Shown here piece by piece: positions 45,315-55,617 of a DNA stretch of 64,000 nucleotides. The translations under genes were made by a program, and so were the position numbers. This DNA is from Perkinsus olseni (lineage: Eukaryota; Perkinsozoa; Perkinsida), in contig JABANN010000077.1 of the NCBI GenBank assembly GCA_013115125.1, positions 1 through 64,000 of the forward strand. Direction: 5' to 3'. Below the pieces are notes generated by a model, which was given only the letters and a program-made list of their open reading frames with translations, had not been told where the DNA came from and ran no database searches. The stretch's first letter is position 1. The number at the start of each line of letters is the position of its first letter.

Positions 45315-48300
45315 TCAGGACATCGCGCGTACATGTTTCCATCCGAAGGGCAACACCAGTTCGTTGCTCACAAAATCTATCCCGCAGATTCCGTTAGATG
45401 TTCGCGGTTCCGGATGAATCTCATAAGACATGCGATCCCTTCCGGGCTCACATCTGCCGACTCCAGTTCGACCCCATCCTCGCTCGGGTTTCTCCCCGTC
45501 AATGCGTCTTGTCTGATCATGGCGTTCCCCATATAAATCTACAACGCACAGAGCCCCCTAAATGAGAGTCTGGACCACTACGCAAAGCGCTGTCCACACC
45601 AAGCTGCAGCGGCTCAAGGAGTTCGGCTAAGCTCACATCCAGTGCTTCCTTCACGTGCTCAACCTCGATCATCTCGCTCAGCTCCACACGACAACACGCA
45701 CGGCACAAACGCACGAGCGCCGACCTCCGCAATGCTGAGGTCAGGGGCGGAGTCACCTCGGCCATGTGATTGTTCTGGGAGGCTGAAATACAGGACACTT
45801 CTGCGGATTGCATCCTGCGGTTGATGACCTTCGTCGAGTCGCCCTAGCATCTCGTTAAGATACCGCTCTCCTTCCTTGCTCAGCTCGATTGGACCGTTAC
45901 TGCTCCTTACGTATCTGGAAACAGCCGGCGAAGCTTTTCCCTTCCGGTCATTCGCAGCCGACGGGTTTCTTCTCTCACTGTATATAGTCGATTGCGACGC
46001 GACGATCGATCCTAGACGTTTCTGCCGTTGAACAGGTAGCGAGGCTCGGCGGCGAGAAAACTAGGTCGAATGCCGCAGCCACTTTCTGAGCGACCATGGA
46101 CATCCTATATGCCTTAAGACACATACAAGGCTACGAGGAGCTGTTTCGTCAAGTGACGGCAGCCGCAAAACCTACGATACTAGTGGCTCCGATAGGGGTT
46201 CCTTACGGCAGATAGCCCCATGTTCTCGGCCAGCGTGCGGCTTCCATCGTAGCGCCCATACTTGACACTCGCAGTGGCGATCACAGAGCAAGTGACCTCC
46301 GCTTCTACCTTAACCCCTGGGAAGGAGGGTATCGTCATTCGTTACTGTACTCTACATGAGCGTGTTGCTCGCCTCATTTCCAACGAGCCCCCACCAAGGA
46401 ATTGATCAGCGACAGCTTGCCCACCCTTCGTGCAGGTTTGTGTATTATCCCGCACAATCCCACTGAGCTGAGCTCGAGCAAGCTTCTCGATGCTCTCTAA
46501 GAGGCAGATGCCGGTTTCGTTACGAAGTGCCTGATCCAGTCTCATGGATCGACCTCAACCATAACGCCGAGTAGTCCTGCCCCGTGCTCTCTCCCTGCTC
46601 ATACCAGCTCCCCAGCGTCGATCCAGCGATCATCATTGCTGAAGCTAGGAAGTAGGCGGAGCGAAGAGCAGCTCTGGATGGGCGAGGCGGTAGGTAGGAT
46701 GGCAGTAACACCCTAATAAGAGTAACGGTACGACAGCCGAGCCAAGGAACTCGGGCTGTCGAGAATGCAATCTGTTCGTTGCGACATGCTTGCTGGACTC
46801 AAGGTGAAGCCCGCTGGATAGTTCACTTGGTGCGGGAACGTACTTCAACTATTTCCGTCCAAATCGAGGTGTTGTCTGGCTCCTGCAGAAGCAGGATGCG
46901 GATATGCTCCCTCATGCCAGGGTTGTTGCTCGAGCCTAATGGTCAGTACACAGGTCTGCTGAGTGATGGCGGCCCGATCTCTGGGTGATCGAGAACCAGA
47001 CGAGCGCCGTGTCCAGAGGGCTGTTAGCGACAGAGCCGTTATATGACCATGATGAATCTACTCACTCATAATTGCTAGGATTATGGCTTTGATGATCTTG
47101 TGGATGTGTGCACTGTGAAGGGAAGGGAAGATAGACTTGGCCAGCACGTCTAGCACTCCGCCTGCGCAGAAAGGAGGCAACGCAGATGGTAACCACACGA
47201 GAACGAGGGAGGTGCAGCTGTCTATCCCTCGGCGGAGCGGAATGTTTGAGTGGTTGAAATTCTATCATCACTACTGGAGGTCAAGCAGAAGTCTCAGGGC
47301 GGCACATCCCATTCTCACCTCTGAACTTTCTCTTGATACTGGTGACCGCCTGAGAGTTGGGAAAGAGATGGTCCGAGCGAGTAATACGGAGGAAATGAGG
47401 CAGGAGCAGTAGGCTCACTCGTGTTGGCCCAACAGTGGCCGATGTAGCTGCAAGAACCTTCTTCAAGAACACGTCACGCAGGCTCGGACAGAAACACTTG
47501 ACACCGTAATGCAAGAGTGGAACGGGCTCGAAGGGCCACACGTATGCTGCCTGAACAAAACCTTGCTGTTCGACGCTGAGTGCTAGATGAGCCTCCAACA
47601 GACACCAACAGCTGAGTGCCTCGCTCACTGAGCAGGGTGAGCAGCTGACGGGTGACTCTCTAGCCAGAGTCCGGCGCAGACTCAAAGCTGACCTTGAGGA
47701 ACAGCCTGAATACTGTTCGAGGTCCTTGCTTCCCCGCAAGCTCACCCAGCGGCACTGGCTCTCTGTCGACCGCACCGACCACTCGTAAGCGTTTACCTAC
47801 GTTCGGTTCTCACAATGGAGCGGTCAACGAGAATGTTGGACTGTCTAAGGAGACAAGGCAGTCCCATGGAGACGTCATCCCTGTAGATCTACCAAGCTTG
47901 AAGCCGCGTCGGGCCTCATGAAGTCCAACTTCTCCGCTCACTTCAACGATTAAATCAGTATCTCCCCTCTTCTCCCCATGGACCCTCAGTTGAAGTCTCG
48001 AGCATACTCGTTCATTGTACTGTCGGTTCTCGCCACTCTGTCGCTTCCGAGCTCCGCAGTTCTCGCATGAGCCATCAGAGACTCCACAAGATGGCATGAA
48101 GTTGCACTGTGAGCACGGCGACGGCGATATCTCCAGAGTAACGTCGGGCCGCGGCCACATCCTCGCCACTAGGCCTTCGAGGCAAAGGAGAGCCCCCATC
48201 TCGATAGTTCGCGTCGAGCATGCCGTTAAGAGTTCCGGAAGGTTATACAGTCTTGGGCGTATCTTACGGGCAGGCCCGAGAGACTCGAAGTGGATGCAGT

Positions 48301-48574
48301 GAAGCACGAAGCCGAATGCCTCCTCCAAGGCCTCTAGCGTAACAGCTCGTGTCCGGAGGGCCTCCACGGAGCCCCTTGGGGCCTTGAGGTAGCAAATGGC
48401 GTGGATGAGCAATCTCGTCAGCTGCTCGTTGAAGAATTCGGCCGTACGTGCTACGCTGGCGACCTCGATCAACCAAGCGGGTTGTACTCCCGACATACGA
48501 CTGCTAGTGAGGTTATACAACTTGACGAGATTGGCATTCTCGCATTCGGGGATGTCCGAGAAGAGGGTCGCCAT
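45315..48574 (-). CDS. Degenerate MCM-family protein (MCMDC2-like)
   Basis: ATG 48574 opens an MCM N-terminal region with a four-Cys zinc ribbon (CSQCNFMPSC, then CENC) followed by an OB-fold strand pattern. The ATPase part is spread over small exons. First comes AKSIFPSLHSAHIHKIIKAI (the SIxPxIxGhexiKkAll block). At the Walker A position stands REHIRILLLQEPDNTSIW, which lacks Gly-Lys-Ser. WIDAGEL follows, and the Walker B place reads GICLLESIEKL instead of IDEF. Then come VTCSVIATASVKYGRYDG (sensor 1 context), AAAFDLVFSPP for the SRFD block, and the C-terminal lid VTPPLTSALRRSALVRLC. The stop is probably TGA 45315-45317, although two frames remain open in the last exon. Loss of both nucleotide motifs recalls MCMDC2, a meiotic recombination factor; the assignment is inference. 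Confidence 0.62.
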
Positions 48575-49465
48575 TCGAAACGGAATCAAGATACGACTGA
48601 TTCGAAGAGAGATACTGCACGTCTTCCTTAGATACTAGAGTGCGGCCCCTGCCAGCTAATTAACTCTTCGATGCATCGCTTGAGAGAAGAGTCAATCAGC
48701 TACTCGGTACCCTCCTGTGGTGACACGGAGGGTCCTCCTTGAATCTTGCCAACCGTTTCGCCAGGGACACTGGGACACTGTCGGTAGGGATCTGCGGGTG
48801 CGACGATGAGAGAGGGCAGAGTGCTGATACATGCGGATGGGCCTGAGGTCGGCGAAGAGCTCATTCAAGCGGTGGGGGGGGCTGAGAGGTCATTGCGTGC
48901 AGCTTTCGGGAATGGAGACGGAGGATGTCTCAGTCCTCAACGCGGAGAATCGGCATGAGACCAGAGGCAGATTACCGTGGTCGCCTTGCCTATTCTTTTC
49001 GCCACTAGGATGCCCCGTGCTTCGTCCGTCAGTTAATCCATCAGCAACTCGGGTGAACCAGTCGTGGGCGATCGCGATGGCGCACTGGTATAAGCTATGC
49101 ACGCATGCACAAATATGTACTTGACGGCCCTCGCCTTGGGCTAGTTCTCACCCTAGGTAATGTACCGGTCTCTGCACTGGTAATGTGTAGGTAGTGTACG
49201 CCGTACATTGTGAAAGGTACATTACCTGTACACTGTACGCCGTGGGACTTTGATTGCTTTGGGTTTTCCTCAGGAAACTTTCCTGTCGTGCCGGCGGGAT
49301 GATTCTCGTGAATGTGGTTGTTCGCCCTTGGCATTCTCGACGGACTTTCTACTCTGAACCTTCCCGAGAATAATATTATCGTTAATCAGGACTTTTGATC
49401 CACATCTCCTGAGACAATCGGTAAGCTGACCTGCCTCAGGCTTTGTTATTTCAAAAGCCTGCAGC
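48575..49465. other. Divergent spacer with an inverted repeat
   Basis: This lies between the minus-strand MCM-like gene and a plus-strand secreted protein, so it should hold both promoters. Apart from the inverted repeat at 49155-49227 I see nothing distinct. Confidence 0.5.
49155..49227. repeat. Perfect 12-bp inverted repeat with nested direct repeat
   Basis: AGGTAATGTACC (49155-49166) and GGTACATTACCT (49216-49227) are exact reverse complements with a 49-nt loop. A direct repeat TGTACGCCGT occurs within the loop and again just after the right arm. It lies about 240 nt upstream of the secreted-protein ATG. Confidence 0.8.
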
Positions 49466-49741
49466 ATGCTTCTCTCACGTGTTGTAGTAGTCCTCCTTCT
49501 CGCCGTGGCGATGATCACCGATTTTTATGAAGTGGAGGCCGCCGAGGTGAATTCTGTTCATGTGGGTTTCGAGAAATTCTTAGACTCTTTGAAGTCGAAG
49601 AAGGGTATTACGAGGAATGATGCTGCTAGTAAGTACTTCAACCCGCGTGCCGTGCACGCTCATCACCGCTTGAGGAGATCCCCATCATTCTCAGGTCGAG
49701 AACGGGTCCTACGCGCCCTCGAGAGTCACGTGGCTGCCTGA
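49466..49741 (+). CDS. Small secreted protein
   Basis: Single exon, 91 residues, ATG 49466 to TGA. The first 25 residues are a clear signal peptide: MLLSRVVVVLLLAVAMI, then a likely cleavage after Val-Glu-Ala. The mature part is basic with few Cys, has a helix-like segment GFEKFLDSLKSKKG, and contains RLRRS near residue 70. It has no recognised domain and no close neighbour of related function. It could be a secreted effector or a processed peptide precursor, since a dibasic site is present; both are guesses. Confidence 0.6.
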   Translation: MLLSRVVVVLLLAVAMITDFYEVEAAEVNSVHVGFEKFLDSLKSKKGITRNDAASKYFNPRAVHAHHRLRRSPSFSGRERVLRALESHVAA

Positions 49742-50470
49742 TTGTTGAAGATCTGTATTTCCGCGACATCAGAGTCTTCTGGATTTAGAGCAGCGTAACG
49801 CTCTGCCGCTCTGATTTTGCTTCCGACGTGTAGTATGTTCATCTAGTTATAACGTTATCACAGCCTTCTGTTGTCCTGATCATTTCATCGATGTATCGTG
49901 GAGCGACTGTGCAATGCAGCCTGTGTGGATCAACCGATTGGTATTCAAGAGAGTTTTTCTGCTAGAGGACCTTCTGAAGAAGGCGTTGCGATTTGGTTTT
50001 CACCGTGGTTTATCTTTTCCTGATGTCGAAAAGTCCCCTGTCAGTCATTGATCAGAGTCGCAAGGTGAGAGGCGACTCCAGTCAGCCCTGTGGATTATTC
50101 ATCGATCTAGAGTCGGCCATTCATTGTAGCTCTGGCTGTCACAAGAAGCCAAGGGACTCTTGGCAAGCGTGGCATGCGCTAAGCGTAATCCACTAAGAGT
50201 GTTCGCATCAAACTTTTCTGTCTTCTCATCAGAAGCATGGGGATGAGCGTGGATCGAACATCCCTCACCAGTTTACGGGAGTTTTCATTTTCATTAATCT
50301 CTAATGTGTTTTGTTCTCGAGTGAGGCTGCTTGTCGTAATGGCGTTGTAAGCTCAAGGGTAGGAGTGACGCTATGTGTCTCCACAGCGTGATGGTTCTCC
50401 CCGTCAGTCGAGCCTTTCGGCACATGGTAGAGATACCAATGCGATTCGGTAGCCCGGATCGTACAGTAGC
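49742..50470. other. Spacer, no gene recognised
   Basis: AT-rich spacer between two plus-strand genes. No tRNA, repeat or conserved frame is seen. Confidence 0.5.
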
Positions 50471-52544
50471 ATGACTCAGGTTGAATGGTATAATACGTTT
50501 TGGAAATTTGGAAGTCTTCAGCCGGGCTCCATGAGTCCTGGGTTCATTCACCCGCCCAGTGGTTATTCTTCAGTGCTCACAGCAATGGCACATGCGAAAC
50601 GTTCAACGACGGACTCGGCAGGTCGGGACCCGACTTCACGGTCCCAGCGCTCCACTTGCCGTGGTGAATCTTTCTCCGATGCTATGTTAGCGAACGCTGT
50701 CGGAACCGTCGCATTCCTGTCAGCTAAGCCAATAAACGTCGATGCCCAGAGGGTTCTCGCCATCATGGATGACCTCAAGGGGAAGGCGACGTTCTTAACT
50801 CTGCAGACGCACCAGGTATAGCGGTGGTTCATGACCGGCGATGTCATCGGATCGTCCCTTGCGATGATCCAGGTCCTGGATGGCCTTCAAGGGGAGGGAG
50901 GGGGTGGAGCCACTGAACTCCTTGGACTAGAATTTGTTAGGAAATTTGCCGAGCAGGTGACGAGCGCCCAGGGTTGGGCGGCTTCTTTAAGTGATCCGAG
51001 TATGTTCAGATTAGACTGGAAGATCTGTACGTGATGCTGAACACCAATAGTGATGGTAGCAAGACTTCCATTTAGGCCGCTGCGAGCAGCCAGAGGATCG
51101 GAAATGCCGCCAGCCAGGCCTATCCTGCACCCAGGCACGTTCGCGATCCAAGAAGACAATGACGATGTCCGAGAAGCCACGGAGAGGCTAAGGAGGAGCA
51201 CATCAGAGCTATGCCGGTTGGTGCATTTTCCCCGTTGCGCTCTTGAATGTCGGTGACCTGATGTTAGTCAAATGAAGACAATCCCAACTGTCATCGGGGA
51301 ACTGCGCCGCTTCCAGGATTCATCTCAGAGATCTATGGGCCTTTTGCAGCTTCTACGAACCCTGGCTGAAATGCAAGTGATACCTGTTGCTCTGTTGTTG
51401 TGGTGTCACCATTTGCACCGTCGTGTCACCTCTCAGGACGTGGTATTGAAACGGATGACAACGACGGTCGAGGAGGAACGATCCAGACAGGAGCTGATCG
51501 CACATTACCTCCTCCGAGAAAAGCTCGCAGTTCGACGCAAGGCTGAGCTGAAGAATCGACTGAGTCAAGTGAGATCACTGCTGGTAGCATTGCTAGCATC
51601 TGCCTCGCCACTAGGTAAGGCTCGAGAGGGAAAAGGCCCATGCGACACGCACAGAGACTTTGACTAAGCTGAAGGCTGATCTCCTCGACGTCCGAGAGTC
51701 TACCCAGCTCAAGTTGAAGCAGCTCGGTGGCCTATCGCCAGATGAAATACCGCTCAGTTCCATCGGTGCCAGGTCAGAGATATGGGAGCCGAATGCAGAC
51801 ACTGATCGACGAGTGGGAGGTTCGGGAGGCAGGCCTTAAGAAGGACTTGAACTCAACCAAGAAAGCTTACATGGTCGAGCCGAGACGTCGCATTTTTGCC
51901 TTGGATACTCTGTGCTAGGGACTACGAAACTCTAACAGAGACCAAGAAGAAGCTCTTCGGAAGCAAAAGCTCCGGCGGGAAACCGATCTCGATAATGTTA
52001 TCAAGAACTTCGATTCGCGGGTAGTCCGGCGAAAGCACTATCGGTATTCCGGGATAATGATGCCGCTGGTGTGGTATCCTGTCAGATGGCCGAACTCAAC
52101 TTACAACGCCGCAGTCTTAATGACGACATCTCCAAGGAAGAGGAGATACTGCGACGTTTGAGGGACCACTTCGACCTGGTAAGACAGAGGCCCGCCGCTG
52201 GCCCTCTTTCGTATTTATCTCTTTGCCGCGAGCAATCAAGGAGAAGAATTGATGGGTGCATTCCTGACTCGTCAGAGGCTGAGCATTTGCACGTCAGATC
52301 GATGCGGAGAACAGTCGCATCGAAGCCGAGAATATCGTGGATGAGGCCAGACGGAGGCGGCTCCGTGCTGAAGGCAACCGCCTGGACGATGCCGCCTCTA
52401 CAGTGCAGTGCTACTGGAAGGGGATATTGCAGAGGGAAGATTATCACAAGCTACGGAAGGCTATGAAAAAGAAAGTAAGTTCAGTCGTCAGCGGAGGCTG
52501 GCGTATTGAACTTTCAGGGCAAGAAGGGCGGTAAGAAAAAGTAA
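50471..52544 (+). CDS. IQ-motif coiled-coil protein, likely nexin-dynein regulatory complex type (DRC9/DRC10-like)
   Basis: Exon 1 is 50471-50815. Its first half is poorly conserved and its second half helical (PINVDAQRVLAIMDDLKGKA). Later exons are coiled coil: RMTTTVEEERSRQELIAHYL, LTKLKADLLDVRESTQLKL, LRKQKLRRETDLDNVIKNFD, and LQRRSLNDDISKEEEILRRL. The penultimate exon ends at 52474 and holds one IQ motif (AASTVQCYWKGILQREDYHK). The 3-nt-phase-0 intron leads to a Lys/Gly tail (GKKGGKKK) and TAA 52542-52544. A coiled coil ending in one IQ motif and a Lys-rich tail is the layout of DRC9 (IQCG) and DRC10 (IQCD) of motile axonemes; which one, if either, is not settled. Exons between 50816 and 51270 are approximate. 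Confidence 0.65.
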
Positions 52545-53931
52545 AGGCGTGTCGATCATGACTAGGGTGTTCATGGTGAAGAAATTTTGTTGAGTTGCAA
52601 CACTCGGTGAAGGTCGAGCTCGGAGACGAGTTCCGAGAAGCCACGAATCCTGGTTCTAGCCGCATTGCGACATAATAGATCTACGAGAGACAGAAGGGTG
52701 GCCCCTTCGCTTCATGTGAAAGGCAGATGTACGCGCGGACGCGGCCCTCCATGATGCTAGGAATGTCATACACGATGCCATACTTGTACCACCGTAGCAT
52801 CCCCCGATCGGGCCTGCCCACGCGGTAAGCGATTCACAGAGCACACTGGAATGCTCCGAGGGCGTTTGGTCACTGAGGCCATAATGAAACGATGCAGTCT
52901 CCGCAAGGAAGCTTCCATTCCACGGGACGGGCGGTTCCCACGGAGAAAATAGAGAACGGGAATCCAGCCTTTGCCTAAAGCGAACACGCTGATGGACAGC
53001 GGTGGTACTTTAAAGCGATGACGATGGATATGCGTGGATGCGCAGTTAAAATGTCACTCCGCGGCGCTTGGGTCGGTGATGAATCTGTTGCGTTCATCTT
53101 ATACAAGGGCCAGGGATCTGGTGCGAGACTACTAGGAGAGTGCGTCAGTTGAGGTGATTCCTTGGGGAATACCATTTAGAGTGACTGTGCGAGCATGGGT
53201 ACTTGTATGGCCTCGCCTCAGCTCTGCTGGCTAGTTGGATGCACTCGAGCCCCTTGAGCCAAGGGCCTCTTTCGCGGCGTCTTCCCCCCAGCAGTGACCT
53301 CTAGCTAGTGGAATGATCCACGCTAACTTTTATAGTAGGAACACAAATCACTCTCAGAATTGCTGTGATGGACAGATGGATTGCTGCGTGAGCAACGAAA
53401 GATATCTCGTCTCATTGGGCATGCATTTCCCGTAGACGTCACTAGCTGCATTCAACTGACGAAAATCATGAACCCCCCTTATCAAGATTCTGCACAGTAA
53501 CGCCCTTGCGCGAACGAGTACGCTCGGCAACCGGAGCAGCTTCGGGGATGCCTTTACGCTCGCGGTTCCAGCTTGGGCGTTTCCTAGGTGGAGACTGACC
53601 CTCGGGGATGAATACCTGAATTTCAGTTCACACGCGCCGAAGCCGCAATCCCCACCGAACCAGCAGTGGTCGCTTTCTTCGGACGACCGCTTCTATATCG
53701 TTTCTGAAGAGGCATGCAATAGCATGTGATCTACCCCCTCTCTGCAAGAGCTACCGTGACAGGCTGATGCTCTCCCTCCATGATTACAGTTTTACTTCGA
53801 ACCTTCTCCAGACCTGCACAGCAATCAAGTAGAGCAACACACACTTGGGCCTTTACTACAATCGTTGCTGGTGTGTAGTTCGCTAGCATCTTCCAAGACG
53901 ATCACGGACTGGCTGATGGGCGGCTTGCCCA
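52545..53931. other. 1.4-kb spacer, no gene recognised
   Basis: Between convergent genes (plus-strand IQ protein, minus-strand coiled-coil gene). Only short frames without domains occur on either strand. It probably holds both 3' UTRs and spacer. Confidence 0.5.
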
Positions 53932-55030
53932 TCACCGCTGAGACTTCAGAGTCGTACACTGAAGGGCCAATAGGCGAGGGTTGCACCGTTCAGATGCCCC
54001 ACCGATGGATTCGCTAGTCGCCTCTGGATCAGGTTGAGTGGAGCATGCTGAACGATTATGGCTGCCACTACGCAGTGCTTGCAGCTCCTTCAGCAGGACC
54101 TTCACTTGCGTCTCTGCCAAGACAAAACAATTGAGAGAACTCAGGGGTGGACACACAACTGCCTTCTGGATGAATATAGTACAGAGCAATTCCTCAGTGA
54201 GAAAGGGCACAACTCGTGACTACCAGCGTCGGCGAGTTTTCTCCTCAAGGCCTCATTCTGGGACTTTAGATCTGCCGATCTCTTGTCGACTGAAGACTTC
54301 TTGCTCGTCAAAGAACTCGTCTGCTGCGTGGCCTGCGTGAAATAGCCTAGCCGACAAGTTCGGTGAACTCGATCACGTCGTATGCATTCGCTCTTGCAAT
54401 ACGCCGAAATCACGCTAGGAGGACTCCAGGGGAAACTCACTCGATCGAGCCGCTCCTCGAAGTTCTTCTTCTGCTGCTCCAGTTGCCTCTGGCCATCCTC
54501 CAGCATCTTCTCATACTGGCGATCGGGAATCGCAAGAAAACCGAAGCAACGCGGCGACTACCTTTGCGATGCAATTCTCCTTCTCCTGCTTAGCCTTCGA
54601 TAGTCGAGCCTGATACGACAAACATCTAATGCGGTTGAGACGATAGCAGCAGCACAGGCCACTTTGAGAGACTTCTTGGCCAACTCCCCCTCCCTTTCAA
54701 CTGTCCGCAGTTGCCGCATCAGTTCTGCCATCTCACAGCGGTGCTCCTTCTCTTCTTTCTCATTCTAAGATCATTCACGCAACTGCAGGACACCGAGAGC
54801 AGTACGCCATCATCGGCCCCAGGGCTCAACAAAATGATGCCAGGCAGTTAGCTATTCACCTGTCGATTGCATGCCTCCTCCGACTTGGCCGCTGCCCTGA
54901 CAAGCTGCTCAGGTGGCTGAGGAATATCCTCCAGCAGGGGTTTCAGAATGGCCAGCCTGAGATGGTTGTCCCGCAGAGGCAACTCGCAACCCGGCAACTT
55001 CTGCTGAGTCGCACACACACGCCCATGGGG
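53932..55030 (-). CDS. Coiled-coil protein (5' end not resolved)
   Basis: At least four minus-strand exons can be read. Around 55010-54860 there is a helical segment (LAILKPLLEDIPQPPEQLVR) ending at a GTGAAT donor. Around 54765-54610 lies HRCEMAELMRQLRTVEREGE. Around 54506-54440 lies EDGQRQLEQQKKNFEERLDR. Around 54325-54230 lies SADLKSQNEALRRKLADAG. The last exon has AETQVKVLLKELQALRSG and ends at TGA 53932. The heptads are Leu/Glu/Lys rich throughout. No named family is recognised. The start codon is upstream of 55030 and was not found. Confidence 0.55.
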
Positions 55031-55617
55031 GCACCTCCGGCGACCACGCGTCTACTCGACCGGCGTTTGTCCTACTTTTTGGCGAAGGATCCTCGGAGAC
55101 CCCTCTCTGTACGCTGCTGGATTCCAGCTGTTGTGTAGAAACACGCCAATGACATCATCACCGCTGACAGGGGACGATCACGTTCGTTTACAAAGACTTC
55201 GGACGAGCGTGAATGTCCTGCCTACACTCGGCGAGGCGTGTGGTCGTCGTGTTACTTCCCATTACTGCATTGGCGGGCGCCATACTGATAGAGACAACTT
55301 CATAGATGAGAATCAATGCTCCAACAACCCCCCCCCCCTCTTATGGGAATACGATAACTCCAGCATTAACGGTAACAACCATAAAACCGCAATAGTACCA
55401 TGCGTATGCTATGTTAGTAACGTATATGGAAACGTACGGTATGCAACGTAAATACGTCACGTGTCAGCGCTCGCCCAGCCAAGTGAAACGGCTACGGTGG
55501 AGTCAGTGGCACTGACCCTTCGTCGACACACAACTCCCCCTACTATTGACAGGAGCAACACGAGACGTGGAAGAGTCACGAACGTAGTAGCTGCTTGCTG
55601 GGCACTCGACACTTCAC
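55031..55617. other. Spacer with a C tract
   Basis: May include the first exon of the coiled-coil gene. A run of 13 C residues begins at about 55327. Otherwise nothing is recognised. Confidence 0.45.
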
